Source of the DNA: Desertibacillus haloalkaliphilus
GTDB lineage: Bacteria > Bacillota > Bacilli > Bacillales > KJ1-10-99
NCBI RefSeq assembly: GCF_019039105.1
Contig: NZ_JAHPIV010000015.1
Location: forward strand, 1-64,000
Reading direction: 5' to 3'
DNA: 64,000 nucleotides
A model generated the notes under the pieces. It ran no database searches. It was given only the letters and a program-made list of their open reading frames with translations, and had not been told where the DNA came from. This document shows positions 27,256-34,895 of this stretch, one piece after another. Each line of letters begins with the position of its first letter. Position 1 is the stretch's first letter. A program made the position numbers and the translations under genes.

Positions 27256-27296
27256 ATTAAATTCCTCCTAATAATTTGTATTATGGTTTTTTTTCT

Positions 27297-27341
27297 TTCG
27301 TCTGTTATACATAATATACATAATGTTCTAAAAATTTTCAA
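27297..27341 (-). promoter_or_regulatory. promoter/operator of the hydratase copy 2 - paaX operon
   Basis: Leftward TTGAAA (27336-27341), 17-bp spacer, TATATT (27313-27318), N9, AGACGAA (27297-27303). Over 22 bp from the -10 it matches the paaA promoter at 18 positions, in the same orientation relative to transcription. Confidence 0.65.
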
Positions 27342-27738
27342 ATATCCAAATAAGGGGATTATCTGAGGTTAACACCCTTATACCTTTGTTTTTCTTCCAT
27401 TATCTTTGTTTTTCATATTAATAACTTTTTTTTGTTGTTAACTATCTCGTCATCATGAAAAAAGGGATTATATATAAGAAGCTACCGATCCCGAACACTG
27501 GATATTTTTTTATTTAAGTGAGTGTTTAAAAAGGAAAAAATACCCCTTTTTGAACAGACTCTTTAACAAAATAGACACCTATTTTCTTGTTTAGATAGCA
27601 AATCTAATTTCTCTAGTAAGATTTACGCTCTACCTCCATATAAGAAGAAAGACGGTTTAAATGAAAAAAAGGGACCCCAGTTTTCTTAAGTCATAGTCTT
27701 TATCCAAAAAAGGATAAGCCTAAATCTAATATTTTCAC

Positions 27739-27783
27739 TTGACAGAATATTTGAACTACTTTATATTATGTTATACAGACGGA
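27739..27783 (+). promoter_or_regulatory. promoter/operator of the paaA operon
   Basis: Consensus TTGACA (27739-27744), 17-bp spacer, TATATT (27762-27767), N9, AGACGGA (27777-27783). The shared element would overlap the first transcribed bases, a classical repressor position. Confidence 0.75.
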
Positions 27784-27828
27784 CATATAAAAAACATAAT
27801 AAAATTCATATAAATGAGGTGTAATGTT

Positions 27829-28761
27829 ATGAACAGGGAAGAATTATTAGAAAAAATTGACAAGGGATTTATTTTAGAAGGAAAAGAAGATATGAATGAT
27901 GAGTATTTTCAGGCACTAAAACAGACGTTAACGATCGTAGCTGACACTGAATTATTAAGTGTTCCTCCACTGTTAACGGTCTATGAAGAAGCGCCAAGCC
28001 TAAACTTGAAGATTACAGCACTTGCCGTCATGCAAGACGAAATTGGTCATGCTCATATTGCTTGGCGTTTATTACAAGACCTAGGGGAAGATGTTCAAAG
28101 CTTAATGTTTGGACGTGAGCCAAACCGTTGGAAAAATCCATATGCATTTGATTTCAAACTTGATAACTGGGTTGAACTAGGTGTCTTTAATGCATTTTTT
28201 GACCGTGCAGGCTATACCCTTCTTGGTGATGCATACCAACACACAACATACGGACCTTGGAAACGAGCACTTGTAAAAGTAGATAAGGAAGAACTATTCC
28301 ACCTTCGTAATGGTGAAGTGATTATGAGAAATGCGATGAAGAAACCTGAAACTGCTAAACAAGTTCAAGAAGCGGTTGATTGGATGTTCCTAATGGCTCT
28401 TGAATTCTTCGGTGTTGCAGATGGAATGAAGAGTCGGTCAGCGCAATTAGACTATAGTTTAAAAGGAAAAACAAATGATGAACTGCGTCAAGTCTGGTTA
28501 TCAACTGCCGTACCATTCTGTGAAAAGATCGGCGTCAAAGTGCCAGCGCATTATGATGAAGAACAAGAAAAGTATGTGTTAGAAGTACCATTCCCATGTG
28601 AATTTGATGTTGAGAACAAGAAATGGAACTTTGATAAACCAGATACTTGGGAGGGCGTAATCAAACGATTTAAAGCACGCGGCCCGCAAAACAAAGAGTT
28701 TGTTGAACGAGTTAGAAAGGGACATTTAGAGCTAGAAAATCTAAGGAAGGAAGTGGTTTAG
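27829..28761 (+). CDS. paaA: phenylacetyl-CoA epoxidase-type catalytic subunit PaaA
   Basis: A 310-residue ferritin-like di-iron oxygenase subunit. In this numbering the carboxylate/histidine ligand set can be seen as Glu41, Glu71-x2-His74 (QDEIGHA), an Asp in FDRAG (Asp125) and Glu155-x2-His158 (EELFHL). Known PaaA forms an active complex with PaaC and PaaB and epoxidises phenylacetyl-CoA. Here the surrounding ligase and transporter point to benzoate, so benzoyl-CoA is a candidate substrate. Start ATG 27829 has GAGGTG 7 nt upstream; an in-frame ATG at 27814 overlaps that site and is rejected. First gene of a tight five-gene operon. Confidence 0.88.
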   Translation: MNREELLEKIDKGFILEGKEDMNDEYFQALKQTLTIVADTELLSVPPLLTVYEEAPSLNLKITALAVMQDEIGHAHIAWRLLQDLGEDVQSLMFGREPNRWKNPYAFDFKLDNWVELGVFNAFFDRAGYTLLGDAYQHTTYGPWKRALVKVDKEELFHLRNGEVIMRNAMKKPETAKQVQEAVDWMFLMALEFFGVADGMKSRSAQLDYSLKGKTNDELRQVWLSTAVPFCEKIGVKVPAHYDEEQEKYVLEVPFPCEFDVENKKWNFDKPDTWEGVIKRFKARGPQNKEFVERVRKGHLELENLRKEVV

Positions 28762-28762
28762 G

Positions 28763-29092
28763 ATGACAGAAACAGCAACAAGACCAGAAGAAAGATATTG
28801 GAAAGCGCTTACTGAAGTGATGGATCCAGAATTCCCAGTTAGTGTCGTCGATATGGGTCTGATTTACGATATTAAAGCAAATGAGGGAACTGTTGATATC
28901 AAAATGACCTACACTGCTTCCTCTTGTGCATGTATGGAATGGATTGAAAGCGATATCGAAAACCGCATTTTAGAAGAAGATGATGTTCAAAGCGTCAATA
29001 TTAATGTCGTTTGGGAGCCGGCTTGGACTGTTGACCGTTTAAGTGATAAAGCAAAAGAACAGCTGAAACATTGGGGGGTAAGCACGAAATGA
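28763..29092 (+). CDS. PaaD-type MIP18/DUF59 protein, N-terminal half of PaaD
   Basis: A 109-residue protein with the DUF59 fold: MDPEFPVSVVDMGLIYDI and the cysteine segment TASSCACMEWIE, ending VVWEPAWTVDRLSD as in PaaD. Classical PaaD adds a C-terminal zinc ribbon, missing here; a separate 66-residue zinc-ribbon gene ends this operon. PaaD is thought to mature the iron-sulfur or di-iron centre of the epoxidase system. It begins 1 nt after the paaA stop and sits in second position, not fourth as in paaABCDE. Confidence 0.82.
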   Translation: MTETATRPEERYWKALTEVMDPEFPVSVVDMGLIYDIKANEGTVDIKMTYTASSCACMEWIESDIENRILEEDDVQSVNINVVWEPAWTVDRLSDKAKEQLKHWGVSTK

Positions 29093-29331
29093 TAAATCAA
29101 AAGTCTGAATATTACGTATTTACAAGAATTAAACGAGGGGATGACCTTTTATTCATCGGATCTGTCGACGCTGACTCAGACAATTTAGCAAAAGTGTATG
29201 CCAACTATACCTATGACGAAGAAGATTGGTTTGAAATGTTCGTTGTCAAAAAAGACGATTTCTTACAAGTGAAACTATCAGATGGGGTTATGAACTATCA
29301 ATCTCGCGTAAAAGGAGCTGAAGTGGTATGA
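29089..29331 (+). CDS. paaB: phenylacetyl-CoA epoxidase-type subunit PaaB
   Basis: An 80-residue PaaB-like protein (YYVFTRIKRGDDLLFIGSVDADS, then ANYTYDEEDWFEMFVVKKDDF). PaaB is a small structural subunit bridging PaaAC heterodimers. ATG 29089 overlaps the preceding stop by 4 nt and is preceded by GGGGGGT; the open frame from 29071 is not needed. Confidence 0.82.
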   Translation: MINQKSEYYVFTRIKRGDDLLFIGSVDADSDNLAKVYANYTYDEEDWFEMFVVKKDDFLQVKLSDGVMNYQSRVKGAEVV

Positions 29332-29951
29332 GTAACAGCGCATTAATTCAATTGGTTGAAACAATCGCAGATAATAAATATGTTTTAGGGGATCGCTTAG
29401 TTGAGGTTGGCTTTAGTGGTCCGGACGTTGAGTCTACACTTGCCTCAGTCGCAATGGCACAAGGTGAATTAGGTCATGCACGCTTATTATACAATTGGGG
29501 ATTTACTTTAAACGGAATTAAAGGGAAAAAGCCAGAAATCACAAATGAAACAGGAAAATCATTTAGTGAAGTTCGAGCGATTGATGGCTGGGTTAAATTA
29601 ATTGCCAATTTATATACCGTAAACGTGGCTATGGATGTAGTGATGGAAGCGATGATGGATTCAGGCGATGCGGACATCGCAGCGAATATTAACAAATTAT
29701 ATTTAGAGCATAAAGAGCATTGTGTCTTCTCTGAAGGATGGGCACTAAAATTAATCAATGATGAAGGTGGTGTACCAAAGAAATTTAAAGAAGACTTAAA
29801 CCAAGCTCTTCCTGAAGTCGAACAGTGGATCAAAGACGTAGAATCAAACAGTGAGTTAAGCAACTTTGTTGTCCAAAACAACCTTGTTAAAAGGTTTCAA
29901 GAAACAATTGAACAAGTAAAAGGTGAAGGAGCGGTTACGAATGTCGGCTAA
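29328..29951 (+). CDS. paaC: phenylacetyl-CoA epoxidase-type structural subunit PaaC
   Basis: A 207-residue ferritin-like subunit with AMAQGELGHARLLYNWGF, where PaaC proteins carry an incomplete metal site (Gln-Gly in place of an Asp/Glu). It is shorter than E. coli PaaC (248 aa) but covers the helical bundle. It is likely the structural partner of PaaA. ATG overlaps the paaB stop (ATGA). Confidence 0.83.
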   Translation: MSNSALIQLVETIADNKYVLGDRLVEVGFSGPDVESTLASVAMAQGELGHARLLYNWGFTLNGIKGKKPEITNETGKSFSEVRAIDGWVKLIANLYTVNVAMDVVMEAMMDSGDADIAANINKLYLEHKEHCVFSEGWALKLINDEGGVPKKFKEDLNQALPEVEQWIKDVESNSELSNFVVQNNLVKRFQETIEQVKGEGAVTNVG

Positions 29952-30141
29952 AACTGAAGCACCCTTCTGTTCCTTCTGTGAATCAGAAAATGTGAGAATC
30001 ATGGCCCCATTTGGAACTGCACAGCTCGTCAGACAGTTTTATTGTAACGATTGCAAAAGCGTTTTTGAATACATCCGCTGGAGAGATGAAGGCCAAAATG
30101 AACACCGTGATCACTCAAAGAAACTAATTAGAAATGTATAA
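29941..30141 (+). CDS. PaaD-type zinc ribbon protein, C-terminal half of PaaD
   Basis: A 66-residue protein consisting almost only of a zinc ribbon (CSFCESENVRIM ... QFYCNDCKSVFEY, two CxxC pairs). This matches the zinc beta-ribbon domain normally fused to the C-terminus of PaaD. It overlaps paaC by 11 nt and is the last gene of the operon. No PaaE-type FAD/ferredoxin reductase follows, so electrons must come from a reductase elsewhere. Confidence 0.8.
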   Translation: MSAKTEAPFCSFCESENVRIMAPFGTAQLVRQFYCNDCKSVFEYIRWRDEGQNEHRDHSKKLIRNV

Positions 30142-30158
30142 ATCGATAATAATAAAGG

Positions 30159-30199
30159 TGACTCAAGGTATTTTGACGAATGCTTTGAGTCATTTTTTC
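30159..30199 (+). terminator. terminator of the paa operon
   Basis: Stem TGACTCAA / TTGAGTCA with a 16-nt loop and a following T6 run, 18 bp past the last gene. Confidence 0.8.
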
Positions 30200-30274
30200 T
30201 CTTTTACTTTTCTTTAATGGTTATCAATTTTAAAATAATGCTATCAATAACAATATTAATATATTGAGTTAATC

Positions 30275-30308
30275 CACACAAAAAAGAATGGTTAACACTG
30301 AACCATCC
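30275..30308 (-). terminator. terminator of the glutaredoxin gene
   Basis: On the leftward strand a GATGGTT / AACCATTC stem is followed by TTTTTTG, about 48 bp past the glutaredoxin stop. Confidence 0.6.
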
Positions 30309-30355
30309 CCTTTTTAATAATTATTTTCTAACTGAATACATTCTTCGAGCGTTGG

Positions 30356-30625
30356 TTATTTTACAGCTTCACTCACATTTAATAGCTGCTTTAACGTACG
30401 CCAATTTTCAGGTGTCCATCGTCCTCCACCAACGACAACTGCTTCATCGATCTCTACAACTGGAGCTTTTCGAACATTGTACCTTTCTTCAATTATATCT
30501 CGCAAATGATCATCTTTTTTCATGTCCTTGTTTTCATATTGAATATTATTCTCTTCAAAGAAATCTTTTAACTCTGTACACAATTGGCATGTATAAGAAC
30601 TCCATAACACTACTTTTCGATCCAT
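30356..30625 (-). CDS. glutaredoxin-family thiol protein
   Basis: An 89-residue thioredoxin-fold protein with the redox motif CQLC (Cys13, Cys16) and the cis-proline segment VRKAPVVEID. The ending, GGGRWTPENWRTLKQLL, is less typical. A GntR-type operator lies 24 bp upstream, placing the gene in the 30-45 kb regulon. It may reduce a disulfide or carry an iron-sulfur cluster for the oxidative enzymes there. Confidence 0.78.
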   Translation of the reverse strand: MDRKVVLWSSYTCQLCTELKDFFEENNIQYENKDMKKDDHLRDIIEERYNVRKAPVVEIDEAVVVGGGRWTPENWRTLKQLLNVSEAVK

Positions 30626-30648
30626 ACACTTAACACCCCTCAGTATAT

Positions 30649-30666
30649 TTGGTATACTGTATACAA
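30649..30666. promoter_or_regulatory. GntR-type operator upstream of glutaredoxin
   Basis: TTGGTATACTGTATACAA, an 18-bp near-perfect palindrome of the TGGTATAC class repeated across 30.6-45.0 kb. Confidence 0.65.
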
Positions 30667-30706
30667 TACACTAAATAGTGCGAATTTTCAACCAACTAGG
30701 TTCGGG

Positions 30707-31978
30707 TTATCGTGTCACATACAACCATTTTAAGCTAAAGAGCGAAACAGCTAATGAGAAGCCTACTCCGATTAACAACCCTTTTTCAACGCCAAACGTT
30801 AATGTAGCTATGAATGTCATAACAAGGGACCATCCTTCTGTTTTATTCGCAGAAAACAATTCAACTGCTTTTCGAACATCAATGAGATTATAGATAGAGA
30901 CGATAATAATCGCTGCTAAAACGGCATCTGGTAAGTAGTAAAATAATTGAGTTAAATATAGTAGTGTTAGGATCATGATAATTACTGTAACGATAGATGC
31001 GAACTTTGTTTTTCCACCTGATTGGTAGTTTACAGCCGTCCTTGAAAACGCCCCTGCTACAGGGAAAGATGAAAATAAAGAACCGATAAAATTAGCAAAA
31101 CCAAGACCTGCCAGTTCTTGATTTGTATCTAGGGTATAGTTTTCCTTATTTGCAATATATTTTGCAATCGTGATCGATTCGACATATCCAATGAGCGCAA
31201 TTGTTATTGCAGTAGGTAATAACGAAAGGATGACATCAACATTTAACATAGGGGCAGTAATCATAGGAAAGCCACTAGGAACATCTTTGATTATACTTAC
31301 TCCTTTATGGTGCAATTGAAAGAACGAAACAATCAACATACTTCCTGCAACAACAAAAAGGGGGCCGGGTATTTTCGGAAAGTTCTTTTTTAAGGTAATA
31401 AGAATAGCAATACTCCCAATACCAATTGCTGTTGTGATTACATGAGCCTCTGGTAATTTACGTAGAAACTCTAAAAATAATTGAAGAGCAGTCCCTCCGT
31501 TATCCATATTGATTTGTATTAAGTTCTCAAGTTGATTCATACCAATAATGATCGCTGCTGCAGAAGTAAAACCACTGATTACACTATGTGGAATAAATTT
31601 CACTAAAGTTCCGGCACCTATAATAGCTAAAAGAATTTGAATCGTCCCCACTAAAAACGTCAATATAATTACTAATGAAAAAAAATGTTCAGATCCAGGT
31701 GGTACTAGGGTCGATACCCCAGAGAACGTCAATAAAGCGACGATTGAAACGGGGCCTACAGATAAATGGCGGGATGAACCTAGAAGAGCATAGATGAGCA
31801 ATGGTATTGTTGCTGTATATAAGCCAATAATTGGGGGTAATCCTGCTAACATCGCATAAGCGAGCCCTTGAGGGATTAACATGATAGCGACAGTAATCCC
31901 TGCGGTTATGTCACCTTTTAAATAGCTTTTTCGATAGTTTAGATTCCAAATAAGTGGATCAGATTCCTTTAAGCTCAT
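30707..31978 (-). CDS. SulP-family anion transporter without STAS domain
   Basis: A 423-residue membrane protein with the SulP N-terminus (YLKGDITAGITVAIMLIPQGLAYAMLAGLPPIIGLYTA), LGSSRHLSVGP and the later LAGLGFANFIGSLFSSFPVAGAFSRTAVN. About 12 hydrophobic segments are present. It ends right after the membrane domain, so the C-terminal STAS regulatory domain (about 130 residues) of typical members is absent. Possible substrates are sulfate, bicarbonate or an organic anion. I chose ATG 31978 downstream of AGGAGG. Confidence 0.8.
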   Translation of the reverse strand: MSLKESDPLIWNLNYRKSYLKGDITAGITVAIMLIPQGLAYAMLAGLPPIIGLYTATIPLLIYALLGSSRHLSVGPVSIVALLTFSGVSTLVPPGSEHFFSLVIILTFLVGTIQILLAIIGAGTLVKFIPHSVISGFTSAAAIIIGMNQLENLIQINMDNGGTALQLFLEFLRKLPEAHVITTAIGIGSIAILITLKKNFPKIPGPLFVVAGSMLIVSFFQLHHKGVSIIKDVPSGFPMITAPMLNVDVILSLLPTAITIALIGYVESITIAKYIANKENYTLDTNQELAGLGFANFIGSLFSSFPVAGAFSRTAVNYQSGGKTKFASIVTVIIMILTLLYLTQLFYYLPDAVLAAIIIVSIYNLIDVRKAVELFSANKTEGWSLVMTFIATLTFGVEKGLLIGVGFSLAVSLFSLKWLYVTR

Positions 31979-32084
31979 AAAAGCAAAAATCCTCCTATTC
32001 ATGTGCAAATTTTCTATCTTAACTTTTGGAAAAATTCTACTTATATTGATACAATATGAACATTACTGAAATCATATTGGCATT

Positions 32085-32094
32085 TTGTATACAA
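32085..32094. promoter_or_regulatory. GntR-type operator between divergent transporters
   Basis: TTGTATACAA, a 10-bp perfect palindrome of the GTATAC class, between the SulP (leftward) and permease (rightward) genes. Confidence 0.45.
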
Positions 32095-32150
32095 TAGAAG
32101 CTATGAATATATATATATGACTACTATATTTTTAATTGGTTGGTGACATT

Positions 32151-33542
32151 ATGTTAAAGTATCTTTTTGCTATTGCAATATGTATGTACCTCGTCTCTAA
32201 TATATTTCAACATCAAGGGATTCAATTGGTTGTTTCCACAGTATCCTTATTTGCAGTTCTTTCAACATTATTTTTTGTTAGTAGGTTTGTGCTCATCTTT
32301 GGAATAAGCTTCTTGAGTTTGGGAGTCGTGATGCTTGTTATGAGTGGGACAAGTTTCGTTCAATACTTGCTTTCATTCGGTCCGATGTTAAACTTACTGA
32401 GTTTATTTGCATTAGTTCCGATATTAGCTCTACCGATTAAATTAGGAAACTACGCTCAAGAGGTTCAACACATCATTAAAGAAAAAGTTCAGCATACAGG
32501 TCATCTATATATGGTTTCGTCAGGAATTTCATACTTCCTTAGCTCTTTTATGAATTTAGCTGCGTTACCGATGACTTATTATTCAATTCGTCCTTCGATG
32601 GATCTGTTTATCATTAAACATAAAGAGCGCTTTTTGAGCAGATCCATTACACATGGATTTTCAATGCCTTTGTTATGGACACCCGTTACACCAATCGTTG
32701 GTATTGTAATTGAAATGACCGGGGTTAGTTGGGGAGGAATGCTACCAATCCTTATCCCCTTAAGCATTCTAGGATTGCTCCTAGATTGGCTTACAGGGTA
32801 TTTTCTCTCAAAGAGAAAGGATTTAACACAGCACCGGGAGCTTGATCAAGCACAACAAGAAATGGCTGCATCAACTGAAGGTGCTACCCAACCTGCAAGA
32901 CCGAAGAAATTAATTCATATTATCGCTGCTATTTTACTTTTAAATGTGGTTATCACATTCTCTGAGGTGTTTTTTGAATTCAGCTTTCTTTTTCTTGTGA
33001 CGTTGCTTGTGATTCCTTTTTCATTTCTATGGTCGATGTTTATTAAAAAAGGAAAACAGTTTCTATATGGATTAAAGGATCATTTTAATACCCATTTATT
33101 AAAAATGAAGGACCAATTTTTCATCTTCCTATCAGCAGGTTTTTTCATTTCAGCAGTAAACCTATCAGGGGTGGATCAGACAGTAAATACCTGGATTATA
33201 CATGTCGTCGATATCACTGGGATAAAATTATTTTTAGTTCTTCTTCCATTTATCCCACTCCTTTTAGCGTTTATTGGGTTACATCCTGCTGTTGCATTAG
33301 CGCTGATCGCAGAAGCTCTAGATCCATCGGTTCTTAACATTTCACCACAAATACTTACTGTAGCGATGCTAGGTGGCGCTGTACCTGCTTTTCTAATGGG
33401 GCCATATAATGCAACTTTAGGAATCATGTCGAACATTATTAATGAAAGTCCATATAAAATATCAAACTGGAATTTCGTATTTACAGGCTCATATCTTTTA
33501 TTATTAACGGTGTTTATCTTAACCTTGCAATATATTCTATAA
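32151..33542 (+). CDS. polytopic membrane permease, ion-transporter-like
   Basis: A 463-residue protein with about 10-12 hydrophobic segments and no recognised soluble domain. A hydrophilic basic stretch near residues 225-260 (LSKRKDLTQHRELDQAQQEM) is probably a cytoplasmic loop between two halves. Two small-residue-rich hairpin-like regions (GFSMPLLWTPVTPIVGI and LGGAVPAFLMGPYNATLGI) resemble the repeated reentrant loops of the ion-transporter superfamily. I do not recognise the family. ATG 32151 is preferred over the in-frame TTG 32136, which overlaps GGTGAC. Confidence 0.65.
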   Translation: MLKYLFAIAICMYLVSNIFQHQGIQLVVSTVSLFAVLSTLFFVSRFVLIFGISFLSLGVVMLVMSGTSFVQYLLSFGPMLNLLSLFALVPILALPIKLGNYAQEVQHIIKEKVQHTGHLYMVSSGISYFLSSFMNLAALPMTYYSIRPSMDLFIIKHKERFLSRSITHGFSMPLLWTPVTPIVGIVIEMTGVSWGGMLPILIPLSILGLLLDWLTGYFLSKRKDLTQHRELDQAQQEMAASTEGATQPARPKKLIHIIAAILLLNVVITFSEVFFEFSFLFLVTLLVIPFSFLWSMFIKKGKQFLYGLKDHFNTHLLKMKDQFFIFLSAGFFISAVNLSGVDQTVNTWIIHVVDITGIKLFLVLLPFIPLLLAFIGLHPAVALALIAEALDPSVLNISPQILTVAMLGGAVPAFLMGPYNATLGIMSNIINESPYKISNWNFVFTGSYLLLLTVFILTLQYIL

Positions 33543-33543
33543 A

Positions 33544-33590
33544 GCAATAGCCAACAGAAAAGAGGTAGTCTCTGTTGGCTATTGCTCTTT
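33544..33590 (+). terminator. terminator of the permease gene
   Basis: 15-bp perfect stem GCAATAGCCAACAGA / TCTGTTGGCTATTGC followed by TCTTT. A second hairpin (AAAACCGAGTATGA with TCATACTCGGTTTT, 33603-33638) follows and may serve the convergent gene. Confidence 0.75.
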
Positions 33591-33671
33591 ATAATCTAAT
33601 ACAAAAACCGAGTATGATCGAAATTCATACTCGGTTTTACACTTTCCTTTTAAAATATAGTATGATAAGAA

Positions 33672-33881
33672 TTAAACAACTGGAGGTCTACAAACAACCG
33701 CTTCGTGCCCATCATTATTTTGATAATGCGTTAACCATGTACATTCTTTACACTGGGAGACACAAACCTTTCCGTGAAGTCCACATCTAACCGTTTCATC
33801 CGACACAGGCTCTATTCTCTCTTCAAATAAATGCTCCCACCAGTTTAATTGTTTAGGTATTTTGTTAAACATAGCCTTCAA
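33672..33881 (-). CDS. small Cys-rich protein of unknown function
   Basis: Up to 69 residues (ATG 33872 is an alternative start). It contains CGLHGKVCVSQCKECTWLTHY and a further C-terminal Cys, a possible metal- or cluster-binding knuckle. A GTATAC-class operator lies about 40 bp upstream, so it belongs to the same regulon as the ferredoxins. I do not recognise the family; a second small Cys protein of the regulon is at 43968-44159. Confidence 0.6.
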   Translation of the reverse strand: MKAMFNKIPKQLNWWEHLFEERIEPVSDETVRCGLHGKVCVSQCKECTWLTHYQNNDGHEAVVCRPPVV

Positions 33882-33921
33882 CTTCTTTCTATCGTTATGA
33901 TCTTCTCTCTAATGGTTTATT

Positions 33922-33932
33922 GTATACCAAAA
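33922..33932. promoter_or_regulatory. GntR-type operator upstream of Cys-rich gene
   Basis: TTGTATACCAA, matching half and centre of the TTGGTATACCA consensus, 41 bp upstream of the leftward gene. Confidence 0.5.
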
Positions 33933-33968
33933 AGCTGTTTAAAAAAAGGCCTTGTAATAAGGAAGTTT

Positions 33969-34253
33969 TTAATCTCTAAAAAGTTCTTTATGATTTTCTT
34001 TGATTTTTAAAAGTGTGCCCTCTAATGAATCATCTTCAAGTGTATAATCTCTTATACTTTGAAACGAATATCCTGTACTACGATCCCCTCTTAGTACCTG
34101 TAATAACTCACTAGTTTCAAAGCGCCCCTGCTTAATACCGATTTTTTTTACCTCAACATGATTATTAATAAACTTTTCATAGACAACACAGTACCCAGGT
34201 TTTATCTCCTCAGATAAAACTTCCTTCATTTCAACAAGTTGCTCGACAATCAC
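33969..34253 (-). CDS. small hypothetical protein downstream of ferredoxin 1
   Basis: A 94-residue acidic/basic mixed protein without recognised domain, predicted beta-rich in the middle (YCVVYEKFINNHVEVKKIGI). It starts with GTG 34253, preceded by AGGAAG, 31 bp after the ferredoxin gene; the two are probably cotranscribed. The 108-residue protein at 43101, next to ferredoxin 2, has a loosely similar layout, but I see no convincing alignment. Confidence 0.6.
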   Translation of the reverse strand: MIVEQLVEMKEVLSEEIKPGYCVVYEKFINNHVEVKKIGIKQGRFETSELLQVLRGDRSTGYSFQSIRDYTLEDDSLEGTLLKIKENHKELFRD

Positions 34254-34284
34254 CTTTTTTCACTTCCTATCAATTAAATTAGTA

Positions 34285-34617
34285 TTAAGATTTCACAGGT
34301 TGTACTTTTCGTTTTTGAACTTGTTTTGTCATATCTTTATCCCATGAAATTGTAATATCCCCTTCGTTAATGAATGTTTGACAAGCAAGACGATAACCTT
34401 TATTTAAAATATCCTCTCCGAGCTTTTTGATTTCTGCAGGCTTTCGTTTATCTAAGTTTTCGCTTCCTTCTTCAATATTGACTAAACAAGTTCCACAGTA
34501 TCCTCCGCCACAACGGTTTGGTACTTCCCCGTCATATCGCAAAGAGTTTCGCAAAATATTTGATCCGTCTTCTACTTCAATTGTTCTATCCGTGTTTTTT
34601 ATGTGAATATTCGCCAT
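34285..34617 (-). CDS. 2Fe-2S ferredoxin 1
   Basis: A 110-residue plant-type ferredoxin with CGGGYCGTCLVNIEEG (C-x5-C-x2-C) and a fourth Cys in YRLACQTF. It would carry single electrons, probably to the di-iron protein of this region. ATG 34617 is preceded by AGGAGG at 8 nt. An operator of the TGGTATAC class lies about 120 bp upstream. Confidence 0.85.
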   Translation of the reverse strand: MANIHIKNTDRTIEVEDGSNILRNSLRYDGEVPNRCGGGYCGTCLVNIEEGSENLDKRKPAEIKKLGEDILNKGYRLACQTFINEGDITISWDKDMTKQVQKRKVQPVKS

Positions 34618-34737
34618 TCTTAATTCCTCCTTTTTGATCATTAAAAAGTCTTAATATTGTGCTATGACATGCTCCACAGCAATTTTCACAGTAATATTTT
34701 TTATGGATTTCGCTGTAAAACACTCCTCAAATTTATA

Positions 34738-34754
34738 TTGTATACAATATACCA
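34738..34754. promoter_or_regulatory. GntR-type operator upstream of ferredoxin 1
   Basis: TTGTATACAATATACCA. It is almost the reverse complement of the site at 34861-34878, the two serving divergent genes. Confidence 0.65.
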
Positions 34755-34860
34755 TATCGATAATATTCTGACAATACCAAAGTGAAAAGTTTCTCAAAGT
34801 AGCGCTGTATTCGTTATTTGTGAATTATTTGACAATGATTGAGTAATAAGGTTATATTAT

Positions 34861-34878
34861 TTGGTATACAATATACAA
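34861..34878. promoter_or_regulatory. GntR-type operator upstream of the NadX-like gene
   Basis: TTGGTATACAATATACAA, immediately before the ribosome site of the rightward dehydrogenase gene. Confidence 0.65.
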
Positions 34879-34895
34879 CTTAGGTGGTGTTTTTA

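Larger units (their letters stand above)
27256..27828. other. divergent regulatory region between hydratase copy 2 and paaA
   Basis: A 573-bp AT-rich region without a supportable gene. It carries a leftward and a rightward promoter with the same architecture. Between them is a spacer including short hairpins such as AAAAAGGG-type repeats near 27460 and 27530. Confidence 0.6.
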
